DNA of 64,000 nt, taken from positions 54,328 through 118,327 of the forward strand of contig JAWODN010000055.1 in the NCBI GenBank assembly GCA_046483285.1, read 5' to 3'. Under the pieces are notes generated by a model. That model was not told where the DNA came from. It saw only the letters and a list, made by a program, of their open reading frames with translations, and ran no database searches. The stretch's first letter is position 1. Every line of letters starts with the position of its first letter. This DNA is from CAYRTV01 sp046483285 (GTDB lineage: Bacteria > Acidobacteriota > Aminicenantia > Aminicenantales > Aminicenantaceae). A program made the position numbers and the translations under genes. Below, one piece after another: positions 16,519-24,897 of this stretch.

Positions 16519-17046
16519 ATGGAATATATTGCTGCTGTTTGGCGAGCGGATTACGTCAGGAACTCGGGTAAAATGAAAGAATGCATCTTCTGCCGGGCGC
16601 TGAAATCAAATCATGACAGGGATGCCTATATCCTTCACCGGGGCCGGTTTAATTTTATCATTCTCAACAAGTTTCCCTATTCACCGGGTCATCTGATGAT
16701 CGCTCCGCTGCAGCATCTCGATTCCATAGAAAAAGCGGATAAAACGGTTTCCGATGAAATGTCGGATTTTCTGAAAATAAGCCTGAAAATCCTGCGTGAT
16801 TCTTATAAACCGCACGGTTTCAATACAGGTATGAATTTAGGTCAAAGTGCGGGTGCGGGGGTTGCCGGTCACTATCATCTTCATATCATTCCAAGATGGA
16901 CAGGTGATTCCAATTTCATGCCGATTATAGGAAAAACCCGGGTGACTATCGAAGACTTGGATACGTCTTTCCAAAGGCTGGCTCCATTATTTCAAAAAAT
17001 CCGGAAGAACCAGAATATACCGGGAAAACAATTCAAATCATCGTGA
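16519..17046 (+). CDS. HIT-family nucleotide hydrolase/transferase
   Basis: Protein of 175 residues. The catalytic histidine triad is in GHYHLHIIPRWTGDSNF (HxHxHxx). The N-terminal MEYIAAVWRADYV followed by ECIFCRA matches the AP4A-phosphorylase-like bacterial branch, whose members often begin with a W-rRNA-like MxxLWAPWRMEYI segment; that resemblance decides for the start at ATG 16519 over ATG 16573. Cys21-x2-Cys near the start may bind zinc. Likely acts on dinucleoside polyphosphates or nucleotide-amino adducts. It starts 3 bp after HU, so it is part of the ispH-rpsA operon. Confidence 0.88.
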   Translation: MEYIAAVWRADYVRNSGKMKECIFCRALKSNHDRDAYILHRGRFNFIILNKFPYSPGHLMIAPLQHLDSIEKADKTVSDEMSDFLKISLKILRDSYKPHGFNTGMNLGQSAGAGVAGHYHLHIIPRWTGDSNFMPIIGKTRVTIEDLDTSFQRLAPLFQKIRKNQNIPGKQFKSS

Positions 17047-17053
17047 GGTGAAA

Positions 17054-18205
17054 ATGAATTTCCAGCTGACTGAAGAGCAAAACATGCTTCGGGAAATGGT
17101 TCGTGAATTCGCTGAAAATGAAATCCGCCCCCAAGCACGGATTCTGGAAGAAAGCCGGACTTTTCCGGAAGAACTGCTCAAGAAGATGGCTGATTTAGGA
17201 ATTCTGGGAATGACGGTCCCTTCAGAATATGAAGGGTATCAAGTCGACACCCTTTCCGTGGCTTTGGCTTTAGAAGAAATAAGCCGGGCCCTGCCTTCTC
17301 TTGCGGTTATTCTTTCCGTTCATACCAGTTTGTTTTGTTATTCCATAAACAACTTCGGAACCGAGTTTCAAAAAAAACGTTATCTTCCGGCTGCTGCCCG
17401 GGGTGATATTATCGGAGCTTTCAGTTTAACCGAACCTGAAGCGGGCTCTGATGCGGCCAACCTTAAGTCCGTCGCCCGGAAAAAGGGAGACCGCTATGTT
17501 CTCAATGGAACCAAAGCCTGGGTCACCAGCGGAAAAACCGCCGGGGCTGTTATCATTTTCACCCAAACCGAAACCGTTAAGGACAAAAAAATCAGCGCGT
17601 TCATCGTGGATAAAGATTCATCCGGTTTTCAGGTTTCAAAAATAGAAGACAAAATGGGCCTGAATTCTTCTTTAACCGCAGAGATCACTTTGGAAGACTG
17701 CGAAGTCCCTGAAGAAAACCGGCTGGGACAAGAAGGAGAGGGACTTCATATCGCTCTTCATGGTCTGGATTTGTCCCGTATCGGCATCGCAGCTCAATCC
17801 GTTGGACTGGCCCAGCGATCCCTTGAAGAAGCTGTGGAATACGCCCGGCAAAGGAAGGCCTTTGGAAAAAACATCTCTCAATTCCAGGCCGTCCAATTTA
17901 TGCTCGCGGATATCGCCGTATTGGCGGAAGCGGCACGGCTTCTCACTCACCGGGCCGCTTGCCGGTTTGATAAAGGCCTTCCCTATGCTCAAGAGTCCGC
18001 CATGGCCAAGCTTTTTGCTTCCGAAGCCGCTAATAAAATCGCATACAAGGCTTTGCAGGTTCACGGAGGATATGGGTATTCCAAAGAATTCTTTATCGAA
18101 CAGCTCTACCGGGATGCGAGAGTACTTCCAATTTACGAGGGCACATCCGAAATACAAAGAGTCATCATCTCCCGGCATCTTTTGAATGAAGGCCCCTCGC
18201 AATGA
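17054..18205 (+). CDS. Acyl-CoA dehydrogenase
   Basis: Protein of 383 residues, an FAD enzyme that forms the trans-2 double bond of acyl-CoA. Family marks are AFSLTEPEAGSDAA (FAD and substrate loop), WVTSGKTAGAVIIFTQT, GFGKNIS-like RKAFGKNISQFQAVQFMLAD (short-chain type), VHGGYGYSKEF and the C-terminal YRDARVLPIYEGTSEIQRVII, whose Glu in YEGT is the catalytic base of the short-chain/butyryl group. Good gaggtg ribosome site before ATG 17054. No electron-transfer flavoprotein genes are nearby, so the electron acceptor is unknown. Confidence 0.94.
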   Translation: MNFQLTEEQNMLREMVREFAENEIRPQARILEESRTFPEELLKKMADLGILGMTVPSEYEGYQVDTLSVALALEEISRALPSLAVILSVHTSLFCYSINNFGTEFQKKRYLPAAARGDIIGAFSLTEPEAGSDAANLKSVARKKGDRYVLNGTKAWVTSGKTAGAVIIFTQTETVKDKKISAFIVDKDSSGFQVSKIEDKMGLNSSLTAEITLEDCEVPEENRLGQEGEGLHIALHGLDLSRIGIAAQSVGLAQRSLEEAVEYARQRKAFGKNISQFQAVQFMLADIAVLAEAARLLTHRAACRFDKGLPYAQESAMAKLFASEAANKIAYKALQVHGGYGYSKEFFIEQLYRDARVLPIYEGTSEIQRVIISRHLLNEGPSQ

Positions 18206-18433
18206 ATCCGGTGGTTTCTTTCGCTGTTTAATCCAGCCTGGATGAGGAACGGGAGGGAGCGGCCGGAGATGCGGGGCGTTATCCGCCGACTGCACTCTTT
18301 GCAACGAGAGACCGGTTTTCTAAGTTGTAAGTTATACAGACTGAATGAAGAGCGGGCGGGAGCCGCCGGAAAGGGGAGTGCTGTTTATCGCCATTTTTTT
18401 ATGGATTCAGGATGTGTATAATAGATTTTCTAA
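18206..18433. other. Intergenic repeat debris upstream of element copy 2
   Basis: No gene is seen. At about 18237-18275 there is a GATGAGGAACGGG...GCCGGAGATGCGGGG stretch resembling the start of the iadA/pyrK promoter repeat. At 18387-18401 the string ATCGCCATTTTTTTA (one change from the end of the 119-bp element) is followed by ATTCAGG and a perfect TATAAT at 18417-18422. This looks like worn copies of the repeat types described elsewhere. Confidence 0.45.
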
Positions 18434-18684
18434 CCTGAATTATTCACGGGTCGAGATTGCCGCAGACGACGACAATTCTTTAATTCAATGTCGTCCCGAG
18501 GAGCGGAGCGACGAGGGATCTGTGAGTGCTTTCGTCAGGCCATATTGATAACGGGTTGCCAATTCGAAGCAGTCCGGGATCCTTCGCTCCGCTCAGGATG
18601 ACATTAAATTAATGAAAGGTCGTCACTTCACTGCGAATGCCCTGCAACAAAGCAGATGCGGTGAGAGTCGGCCCGCCCGAAGGG

Positions 18685-18803
18685 TAAAAAAATTGCGATT
18701 AAAATAAAAATATGAAAATGAAAAACTTTCCATTTGAACTTTCAATAAAAATCATGTTAATCGCTGATAAAAAAGGGATTGCAAAAACATCGCAATTTTT
18801 TTA
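18685..18803 (+). repeat. 119-bp inner element with 15-bp inverted ends, copy 2
   Basis: Bounded by TAAAAAAATTGCGAT (18685-18699) and ATCGCAATTTTTTTA (18789-18803). AT-rich throughout with CATTTGAACTTTCA and ATCGCTGATAAAAAA segments in common with the other copies. Preceded by GCCCGCCCGAAGGG, which also flanks copies 1 and 3. Confidence 0.75.
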
Positions 18804-18807
18804 TGAA
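18779..18807 (+). promoter_or_regulatory. Outward promoter-like pair of repeat copy 2, facing ppiD
   Basis: TTGCAA (18779-18784) and TATGAA (18802-18807) with a 17-bp spacer at the right end of the element. The ppiD start is 67 bp downstream. No better promoter is seen between. Confidence 0.45.
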
Positions 18808-18816
18808 TAATTCAGG

Positions 18817-18833
18817 CTAAGGTATAAGTCAGG
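18817..18833 (+). repeat. Short motif CTAAGGTATAAGTCAGG
   Basis: Seventeen-base motif directly after the outer end of element copy 2 and 42 bp before the ppiD start. Near-identical copies are at 28111-28126 (16 bp of it), 56871-56885 and 63469-63485. Confidence 0.5.
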
Positions 18834-18874
18834 ATAGGTTAAGTTGAATAAAATCAGTAATATGAGGTGCACCC

Positions 18875-20803
18875 ATGCTTAAATCAATGCGGAAAAATCT
18901 GAAATCATTATCTCCGGCTCTATGGTTCGTCATCGTCGCTTTTATCATTTCCATCTTCGCGGTTTGGGGCGGCGCAGGCCGGCTGGGGGAATCGCGCGCG
19001 GAAGACACTCTCATTAAAGTCGGAAATAAAAAAATCTCTACTGGAGAGTATATTGAGACTCTTCGGATGCAGCTGCAAAACATGCAGGAGCAATTCCAAG
19101 AACTCAATGCCGAATTCATCCAGCAAATGAATATTCCCCAGCAAGTGCAGGAGCAATTAATTCAAAAGGCCGTCTTGCTTGAAGTGGCGGACCGCATGGG
19201 CCTGCGTGTCATAGATGAAGAGATAAGAGATCAAATCATGAATCTCCCGGTTTTTCAACGGGAAGGCCAATTCGTCGGATATGATGAATATGAAAGAATT
19301 TTGAAATGGAACCGGATCCCCCTGGCCACATTTGAAGAAGGGCTCCGGGAGGATGTGCTGGCCCAAAAAACCGTCGACCTGATAACCGCGGGAATCACCG
19401 TAACCGAAGATGAACTCTGGGAATATTATAAAAATAACAATGAAAGCGCCAAACTCGAATATCTGATCATCGATTCGGCTGAAATGGAATTGGAGATGGA
19501 ACCTTCAGATGAAGACCTGAAGGAATATTATCTCAGCCACCGTGAAAAGTACATTCTGCCCCCCATGCGGGAAGGCGATTATATTTTTCTGAGTTTCCAG
19601 GACTTGAAAGAAACCATGGAAATCGAGGAAAGCCGTATTGAAGATTATTATGAAGCCAACCAAAGCCGCTTTTCCGAACCCGAGGAAATCACCGTCAGCC
19701 GGATTTTCATTTCTTCGGAAAAAAATGAATCCCCTCAAGAAAGCATTCATAGCCTTATTGAAGAACTGGAAGCAGGCGCTGACTTCGGGAAACTGGCAGC
19801 CCGATATTCCGATGACGACAAAGCAGAAGAACAGGGGAACTGGGGACAAATGGAATGGAAGCGGCTGACGCCCCAAGAACAGGAGATCATTCAATCACTG
19901 GAGGAAGGCGCCTTTTCCGAACCCCTGGAACTTGAAGATGGTTATTCCATTCTCAAAGTGACCGAAAAAATCCCCGCCAAACAACTTTCCCTGGACGAAG
20001 TCCGGGACAGGATAATCAGTATTCTGAAAGACCAGAAAGCCAGAGAATACGCCGAAGAAACCATGGCCCGCCTTCAAAAAGAAGCGGAGAAGGAAAACAG
20101 CCTGGATGTCGCAGCTCAAAAGTCAGGCTATAAAATCAAAAGCACCGGTCTCATTAAGGAAGAAGACAGCCTGGATGATATCGACCCGGCCGGAAACATC
20201 AGCCGTTCTCTTTTTATGCTGGAAGACGCAGGGGATATTTCCCCAGTTATTCAGACAATGAGGGGAATGTCTGTGATCCAGCTCAACAAGATAGAAACCT
20301 CCCGCCCCGCCGAGTTCGAAGAAATCAAAGAAGAGGTTCAAAAGGATTGGCTGCTCCAGCAGAAAAAACAGCGGGCCCTGGAAAAAGCCCTCTCCATACA
20401 AGAAGAATATAAAAACAAAGAATTGGAAACAGCATCAAAACAACATGACCTGGAATACCAGACAGCCGAAGAGCATATGCGGGGGCAATACCTCAGCACC
20501 ATCGGAGATGATCCGGAAGTGGATGCGGCCGCCTTCTCCCTGCCTTTACAAGAACTCAGTCAGCCGATTGAAATGAATGACGGATATGTGCTTCTTCGCG
20601 TTCTGGACAGGACCGAAGTGACGGAAAAAGATTTTGAACAAAACAGGGAAGAAGTCCGGGAAAACTTACTGAATACCAAGACCAACAAATTCTTTCATTC
20701 CTTTTATATTCAGCAGCGGGAACAGCTTGAGGTTAAGCCCAATTTCAACCTTATCAGCCGCATCAATTCGGAAATCCTGGCACGCTACAGCACGGAACAA
20801 TGA
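18875..20803 (+). CDS. PpiD/SurA-type periplasmic folding factor
   Basis: Protein of 642 residues. A single membrane anchor (about 14-33, LSPALWFVIVAFIISIFAVWG) is followed by a periplasmic body, as in PpiD. An N-terminal SurA-like helical chaperone region spans roughly 45-170. A parvulin-type PpiC domain sits about 270-370 (ITVSRIFI, ADFGKLAARYSDD, GNWGQME, EDGYSILKVTEK); a second, weaker one may lie near 480-590, where AFSLPLQELSQPIEMNDGYVLLRV resembles the end of the fold. These proteins hold and isomerise outer-membrane and periplasmic proteins leaving the Sec channel. The aggtg ribosome site decides ATG 18875. Its promoter appears to come from the upstream repeat. Confidence 0.85.
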   Translation: MLKSMRKNLKSLSPALWFVIVAFIISIFAVWGGAGRLGESRAEDTLIKVGNKKISTGEYIETLRMQLQNMQEQFQELNAEFIQQMNIPQQVQEQLIQKAVLLEVADRMGLRVIDEEIRDQIMNLPVFQREGQFVGYDEYERILKWNRIPLATFEEGLREDVLAQKTVDLITAGITVTEDELWEYYKNNNESAKLEYLIIDSAEMELEMEPSDEDLKEYYLSHREKYILPPMREGDYIFLSFQDLKETMEIEESRIEDYYEANQSRFSEPEEITVSRIFISSEKNESPQESIHSLIEELEAGADFGKLAARYSDDDKAEEQGNWGQMEWKRLTPQEQEIIQSLEEGAFSEPLELEDGYSILKVTEKIPAKQLSLDEVRDRIISILKDQKAREYAEETMARLQKEAEKENSLDVAAQKSGYKIKSTGLIKEEDSLDDIDPAGNISRSLFMLEDAGDISPVIQTMRGMSVIQLNKIETSRPAEFEEIKEEVQKDWLLQQKKQRALEKALSIQEEYKNKELETASKQHDLEYQTAEEHMRGQYLSTIGDDPEVDAAAFSLPLQELSQPIEMNDGYVLLRVLDRTEVTEKDFEQNREEVRENLLNTKTNKFFHSFYIQQREQLEVKPNFNLISRINSEILARYSTEQ

Positions 20804-20845
20804 TTCTCATTATAAAAGATGAACGGATAAGCTGAGGCAGGATGG

Positions 20846-21610
20846 TCAGGACTGATATTTCTCCCTGATCGCCTCCAATAACATATCACGAACCCTGTCC
20901 TCCATGGCCTGTCTGAATGAGGCAATAGTCTTGGCGGGAACAGCAGACATATGTTTTTTGATGGTCATCGGAGCCCCGACTTTGACTTGGATGGTGCACG
21001 GGACAAAGACCGGCCAGTGGGTTCCGAACATGGCTACGGGAGTAACAGGGACTTCCAGCCCCTCCTGCATAAGATTATAACAGATCACGGCAGGCCCCCG
21101 CTTGAAAGCAATCATATAAGGATTGGAAGAAGGGGTTTTTAATTTCCCCCAGCCCTGCAAAAGGACAACCACACGGTTTTCACGCAAACGGTCTTCACAA
21201 TATCCGATTGCAGATTTCTTTTTGCTGTATATATCAACCGGAACGGTGCCGATTCTTGAAATATTCCGGGAGATATAATCCACTAAAGGCGCTTTCCACG
21301 GCTTCAACAGAAGATCTAGAAATAATCCAAATTCTTTCAGATTGTAATTGAAGTAATTCCGGATTAAGGAATTGAAATCTTTTCTATTAAAAATCATCCG
21401 GTTTGCGGTGAAAAAAAGAAACCGGGGTGTTATTTTAAACAGCACCGCGATGTCCTTGAAACTGCCCACATGATTCCCCACCATGATATTCGGTCCGGAT
21501 TTCACAAAATGATCTTCTCCGGAAACAACAACTTTTTTGCCTAACAAAGAAATTCGCCGCAGCCGATCAATAACCGGCTGCAGCCTCATCAGTTCTTTTT
21601 CATAATCCAT
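20846..21610 (-). CDS. Divergent PlsC-like acyltransferase
   Basis: Protein of 254 residues resembling the 1-acyl-glycerol-3-phosphate acyltransferase superfamily. The motif I region reads VGNHVGSFKDIAV (His47, Asp53), which is HX5D instead of the usual HX4D. The block that normally reads FPEGTR appears as LLQGWGK, so the phosphate-binding Glu is lost. A later VPVTPVAMFGTHWPVFVP fits the motif IV region. Substrate is unclear and activity in the standard sense is doubtful. It converges on ppiD with 42 bp between. ATG 21610 is the first Met of a natural N-terminus. Confidence 0.6.
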   Translation of the reverse strand: MDYEKELMRLQPVIDRLRRISLLGKKVVVSGEDHFVKSGPNIMVGNHVGSFKDIAVLFKITPRFLFFTANRMIFNRKDFNSLIRNYFNYNLKEFGLFLDLLLKPWKAPLVDYISRNISRIGTVPVDIYSKKKSAIGYCEDRLRENRVVVLLQGWGKLKTPSSNPYMIAFKRGPAVICYNLMQEGLEVPVTPVAMFGTHWPVFVPCTIQVKVGAPMTIKKHMSAVPAKTIASFRQAMEDRVRDMLLEAIREKYQS

Positions 21611-21830
21611 TTTACTTGTTATGGATTATTAAAAACGTTTCTTTTGGTCTTGTCAAAACATAATTTATCCCGGGCTTTTCTGTCCTGACCCGTGAAAACG
21701 GGCATGGAAACGGACGATGGATCACCGCAGCACGGATTCCCGAACGGGAAAAAACCCCGCAAAGAGGGATGGGCTTTCTTCTTGAAACAGATCACAAACA
21801 ATGCTAACCTGATTTTCCACCCCGGCGGAT

Positions 21831-21895
21831 AAGCCAGCCGGGATGTCCGCAAATGCGAGGCATGTGTGTAATACGCCACGAACCATGAAAATCGG
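21831..21895 (+). repeat. Promoter-bearing short repeat ahead of iadA
   Basis: About 65 bp that aligns with 58404-58473 upstream of pyrK, sharing GATGCGAGG-type, AATAC and CCACGAACCATGA-type blocks (here AAATGCGAGG and CGCCACGAACCATGA). A -35-like TGTCCG (21844-21849) and a -10 TGTAAT (21867-21872) are 17 bp apart, the same positions as in the pyrK copy. The iadA start is 40 bp downstream. The rest of the 300-bp gap (21611-21830) shows nothing else convincing. Confidence 0.5.
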
Positions 21896-21911
21896 AATTA
21901 AGGAGGACACC

Positions 21912-23105
21912 ATGGCCGTTCTTATACGGGGCGGGGAGGTTTTCTCTCCGGATCCCCTGGGGGTAAAAGATATCCTTATCGCCGGTTCCAAAATTCTTGC
22001 TGTCGCGGATCCGGGTGAGATCCGCATTCAGGGTTTTCCCTGCACGGTTATGGATGCCACCGGACTTGTCGTCTGCCCGGGTTTCATCGACAGCCACGTG
22101 CACATCACAGGCGGCGGCGGTGAAGGAGGTCCGGCCACCCGGGCTCCGGAAATCAGCCTGGAAGATATCATTTCCAGCGGAGTCACCACAGTGGTCGGAT
22201 GTTTGGGAACCGACGGCGTCACCCGTCATATGGAATCCCTTCTGGCAAAAGCCTTCGGCCTGGAAAAAGAAGGCGTGTCCACTTACATATTCACCGGATC
22301 CTATGAAATCCCCGTTCAAACCCTGACCGGAAGCGTCAGGTCCGATTTGATATTGATTGAAAAAGTTATCGGAGCGGGGGAAATCGCCGTGTCAGACCAC
22401 CGTTCCTCCCAGCCGGATTTCCATGAATTCGCCAGGTTGGCAGCCGAGTGCCGCGTGGGCGGCATGATCGGAGGAAAAGCCGGGATCCTTCATTGCCACA
22501 TGGGTGACGGCGGCCGCCGGCTGGATATGATATTCCGCCTGCTGCAGAAAACCGAAATCCCGGCCGCCCAGATCGTTCCCACTCATGCTAACCGGAATCC
22601 CGAGCTGATGGAAGAAGCCATCGCATTTATTCACCAAGGCGGGACCATCGACTTGACCGCCGACCTTGATCCGGATCCTGCCGGGAGCCGTCAGCTCAGT
22701 GTGGCCTCCGCCATAGAACGCTGCCTGGAAAAAAATGCCGGCCTCGAACATATAACCGTGAGTTCCGACGGAAACGGAAGCCTGCCCGTCTTCAATCAAA
22801 AGGGAGACCTGACCGGGCTCACCGTCGCTTCGGAAAAAAGCCTTCTCATCAATTTCCGGTTTCTGGTCAAAAATAAAATCACGGGTCTCCCTCAAGCCCT
22901 TAAATTTTTCTCCTCCAATCCCGCCCGCTGTTATAAACTGCATGGAAAAGGGCGGATTCATGAAGGAATGGACGGAGATGTGATCATGCTGGACAAGGAC
23001 CTTCAGCTCAGGCATGTTCTGGCTGGCGGCCGGGTTATGGTCGAGAACGGTTCCGTCAAAGCAAAAGGAACCTTCTCAACTTCAAAAAAGGACGCCCCAT
23101 CATGA
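21912..23105 (+). CDS. iadA: Isoaspartyl dipeptidase (beta-aspartyl peptidase)
   Basis: Protein of 397 residues of the amidohydrolase superfamily that cleaves beta-aspartyl dipeptides from damaged proteins. Visible are HVH (62-64) of the binuclear metal site, GGGGEGGPATRAPE, the LGTDGVTRHMES block, VPTHANRNPELMEEA and SSDGNGSLPVF with the catalytic Asp. In E. coli IadA the metal-bridging carbamoyl-Lys precedes ISDHRS; here the aligned residue is Glu157 (GEIAVSDHRS). Start ATG 21912 follows a strong aaggagga site. The last four bases overlap the antiporter gene. Confidence 0.92.
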   Translation: MAVLIRGGEVFSPDPLGVKDILIAGSKILAVADPGEIRIQGFPCTVMDATGLVVCPGFIDSHVHITGGGGEGGPATRAPEISLEDIISSGVTTVVGCLGTDGVTRHMESLLAKAFGLEKEGVSTYIFTGSYEIPVQTLTGSVRSDLILIEKVIGAGEIAVSDHRSSQPDFHEFARLAAECRVGGMIGGKAGILHCHMGDGGRRLDMIFRLLQKTEIPAAQIVPTHANRNPELMEEAIAFIHQGGTIDLTADLDPDPAGSRQLSVASAIERCLEKNAGLEHITVSSDGNGSLPVFNQKGDLTGLTVASEKSLLINFRFLVKNKITGLPQALKFFSSNPARCYKLHGKGRIHEGMDGDVIMLDKDLQLRHVLAGGRVMVENGSVKAKGTFSTSKKDAPS

Positions 23106-24532
23106 CCGCACCTGACCGCCCCGGTTCAAAAACTCCGGCCAGACGGCCTTCGCTGGGAACCGCCCTGATACCTTTAATCTCCATGGGCCTGCTGCTGGGA
23201 GTCGGATATGGGGTCTATCAAATACGTCCCCAGGTGCTTCTGGTAGCCGCGGCTTTTCTCACCGGAATATTAGGGTTTTTCCTGAAATTCAAATGGAAGG
23301 AAATGGAAAGAGGGATCGTGGACAGCATTCACAAGGCCATGCCCGCGATTCTGATCATGCTGTGTGTGGGCATTCTCGTCGGAGCCTGGATTGCTTCAGG
23401 AACCATTCCCATGATTATATATTACGGGCTCAAATTGATATCCCCGAAATTTTTCCTGGTCACGGCTTGCTTTGTCTGTTCGCTGACTTCCCTGGCCACC
23501 GGAACCTCCTGGGGAACCATAGGGACCTTGGGGGTGGCCTTTATGGGCATCGCCATGGGCCTGAATATTCCCTTGGGGCCGGCGGCGGGAGCTGTGGTTG
23601 CAGGTGCCTATTTTGGTGACAAAATGTCTCCATTTTCAGATGTCACCAACCTGGCCCCCGTGGCTGCCGGGGCCAATTTGTTTGATCACATCAAACATAT
23701 GATATGGTCCGCCGTACCGGCCTGGCTTATCGGTTTGCTCATTTACTTTTTTGTGGGGCTGGGATACAGCGGCACCACTGTTGAATCCGAAGAAATGCGA
23801 ATGATCACAGCCACCATCAAAGACAACTTTCAATTCAACATTCTTCTGCTCTTGCCCATGGTGGTGGTTTTTTACTTCGCGGTTACAAAAAAACCGACCA
23901 TTCCCGGCATGCTGCTGTCCTCATTCGTCGCCGGCGTCCTGGGGGTGGTCCTGCAGGGAGCTTCCGTCCAGGAAATCGCGACCGCTGTTAACACGGGATA
24001 TCAAGCCGATACCGGAGTGGTTCAGGTGGATCAACTGATTTCCCAGGGCGGCATGATGAGCATGATGGAAACCCTCCTGGTCGCCTTCACCGCCTTCAGT
24101 TTCGGCGGAATCATGCAATCCACCGGAATGCTTTCCGTCATCCTGGACCGTGTGATGACTTTCGCCCGAAAAGTTTCCAGCATCGTCTTGACCACCGTCT
24201 CCGCATGTGTGATGACTGCCCTGGTCACAGGCAGTTCGTATCTTTCCATGATCATCCCGGAAGAGCTTCTGGCCCCGGTTTACCGCCGCAAAAAACTCGC
24301 AGCGAAAAACCTCTCCCGTATCGCACAAGAAAGCGGAGCCATCATCGTTCCCCTTATTCCGTGGAGCATGGCCGGAGTCTATATAACCGGGACCATAGGA
24401 GTGTCAACCTTCACTTACCTCCCTTGGGCCTTCATGAATTATATCTCTGTTCTTTTTCTTATTTTATTCGGCTTCACCGGATTCTCCATGGCTCCGAAAA
24501 TCCGGGAAGATGAAACTCAAATCGGAAGTTAA
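23102..24532 (+). CDS. nhaC: NhaC-family antiporter
   Basis: Polytopic protein of 476 residues with about 11-12 hydrophobic segments, resembling NhaC-type Na+/H+ antiporters. Notable are GTSWGTIGTLGVAFMGIA, GAYFGDKMSPFSDVTNLAPVAAG (the conserved Asp-containing region), and MTALVTGSSYLSMIIPEELL. Some family members exchange organic acids or amino acids instead of H+ (for example malate/lactate), and the coupling to iadA (ATGA overlap) would fit export or exchange of aspartate-derived compounds. Substrate not determinable. Confidence 0.88.
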   Translation: MTAPDRPGSKTPARRPSLGTALIPLISMGLLLGVGYGVYQIRPQVLLVAAAFLTGILGFFLKFKWKEMERGIVDSIHKAMPAILIMLCVGILVGAWIASGTIPMIIYYGLKLISPKFFLVTACFVCSLTSLATGTSWGTIGTLGVAFMGIAMGLNIPLGPAAGAVVAGAYFGDKMSPFSDVTNLAPVAAGANLFDHIKHMIWSAVPAWLIGLLIYFFVGLGYSGTTVESEEMRMITATIKDNFQFNILLLLPMVVVFYFAVTKKPTIPGMLLSSFVAGVLGVVLQGASVQEIATAVNTGYQADTGVVQVDQLISQGGMMSMMETLLVAFTAFSFGGIMQSTGMLSVILDRVMTFARKVSSIVLTTVSACVMTALVTGSSYLSMIIPEELLAPVYRRKKLAAKNLSRIAQESGAIIVPLIPWSMAGVYITGTIGVSTFTYLPWAFMNYISVLFLILFGFTGFSMAPKIREDETQIGS

Positions 24533-24548
24533 CCGGACACCCCTCAGC

Positions 24549-24827
24549 CTATTCGGAATCCTTAAGCTTGGAAAAAACCCGGCTGAATTTATCTTCGGCT
24601 TGTTTCTTTCTTTCTCTGGTCATGGCCGCGGTGGAGGCAAGCTTGTTTTCCATTTGGGTTTTTTTTGACCGTTCCTTTTCCAATAACTCATCCAGGCTTT
24701 CTTTTATTTTCTGTGATTTTTCCGATTTGATGACATCCAGGGTATGACGCTCCACCCATATCCGGGACCGGCAGATTGGACACGTCACGCACCCCGCCGA
24801 TGCTGACTTTTCATCCATTTTTTTCAT
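24549..24827 (-). CDS. Small Cys-cluster, coiled-coil protein of unknown function
   Basis: Protein of 92 residues if started at ATG 24827 (an earlier in-frame ATG would add 12 hydrophobic residues). The N-terminal CVTCPICRSRIW (Cys separated by two and two residues) suggests a zinc ribbon or knuckle, followed by WVERHTLDVIKSEK and a charged helix likely to form a coiled coil. I do not recognise the family. It lies downstream of the sigma-54 activator on the same strand and converges with nhaC 16 bp away. Confidence 0.55.
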   Translation of the reverse strand: MKKMDEKSASAGCVTCPICRSRIWVERHTLDVIKSEKSQKIKESLDELLEKERSKKTQMENKLASTAAMTRERKKQAEDKFSRVFSKLKDSE

Positions 24828-24897
24828 AAAAAGCAATGTATCAAAAATGAAAAAGAGGGGCAAGTTCTTTCAAGGGCGGGGGGAATGCCTTTCCGGG

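Larger units (their letters stand above)
18434..18816 (+). mobile_element. Composite MITE-like element, copy 2 (383 bp)
   Basis: Outer ends are a perfect 13-bp inverted pair, CCTGAATTATTCA (18434-18446) and TGAATAATTCAGG (18804-18816). The bases differ from copy 1 yet still match each other, as if paired ends are maintained. The middle carries GGGATCCTTCGCTCCGCTCA and CATTAAATTAATG blocks shared with copy 3. Non-coding. The right end faces ppiD. Confidence 0.72.
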
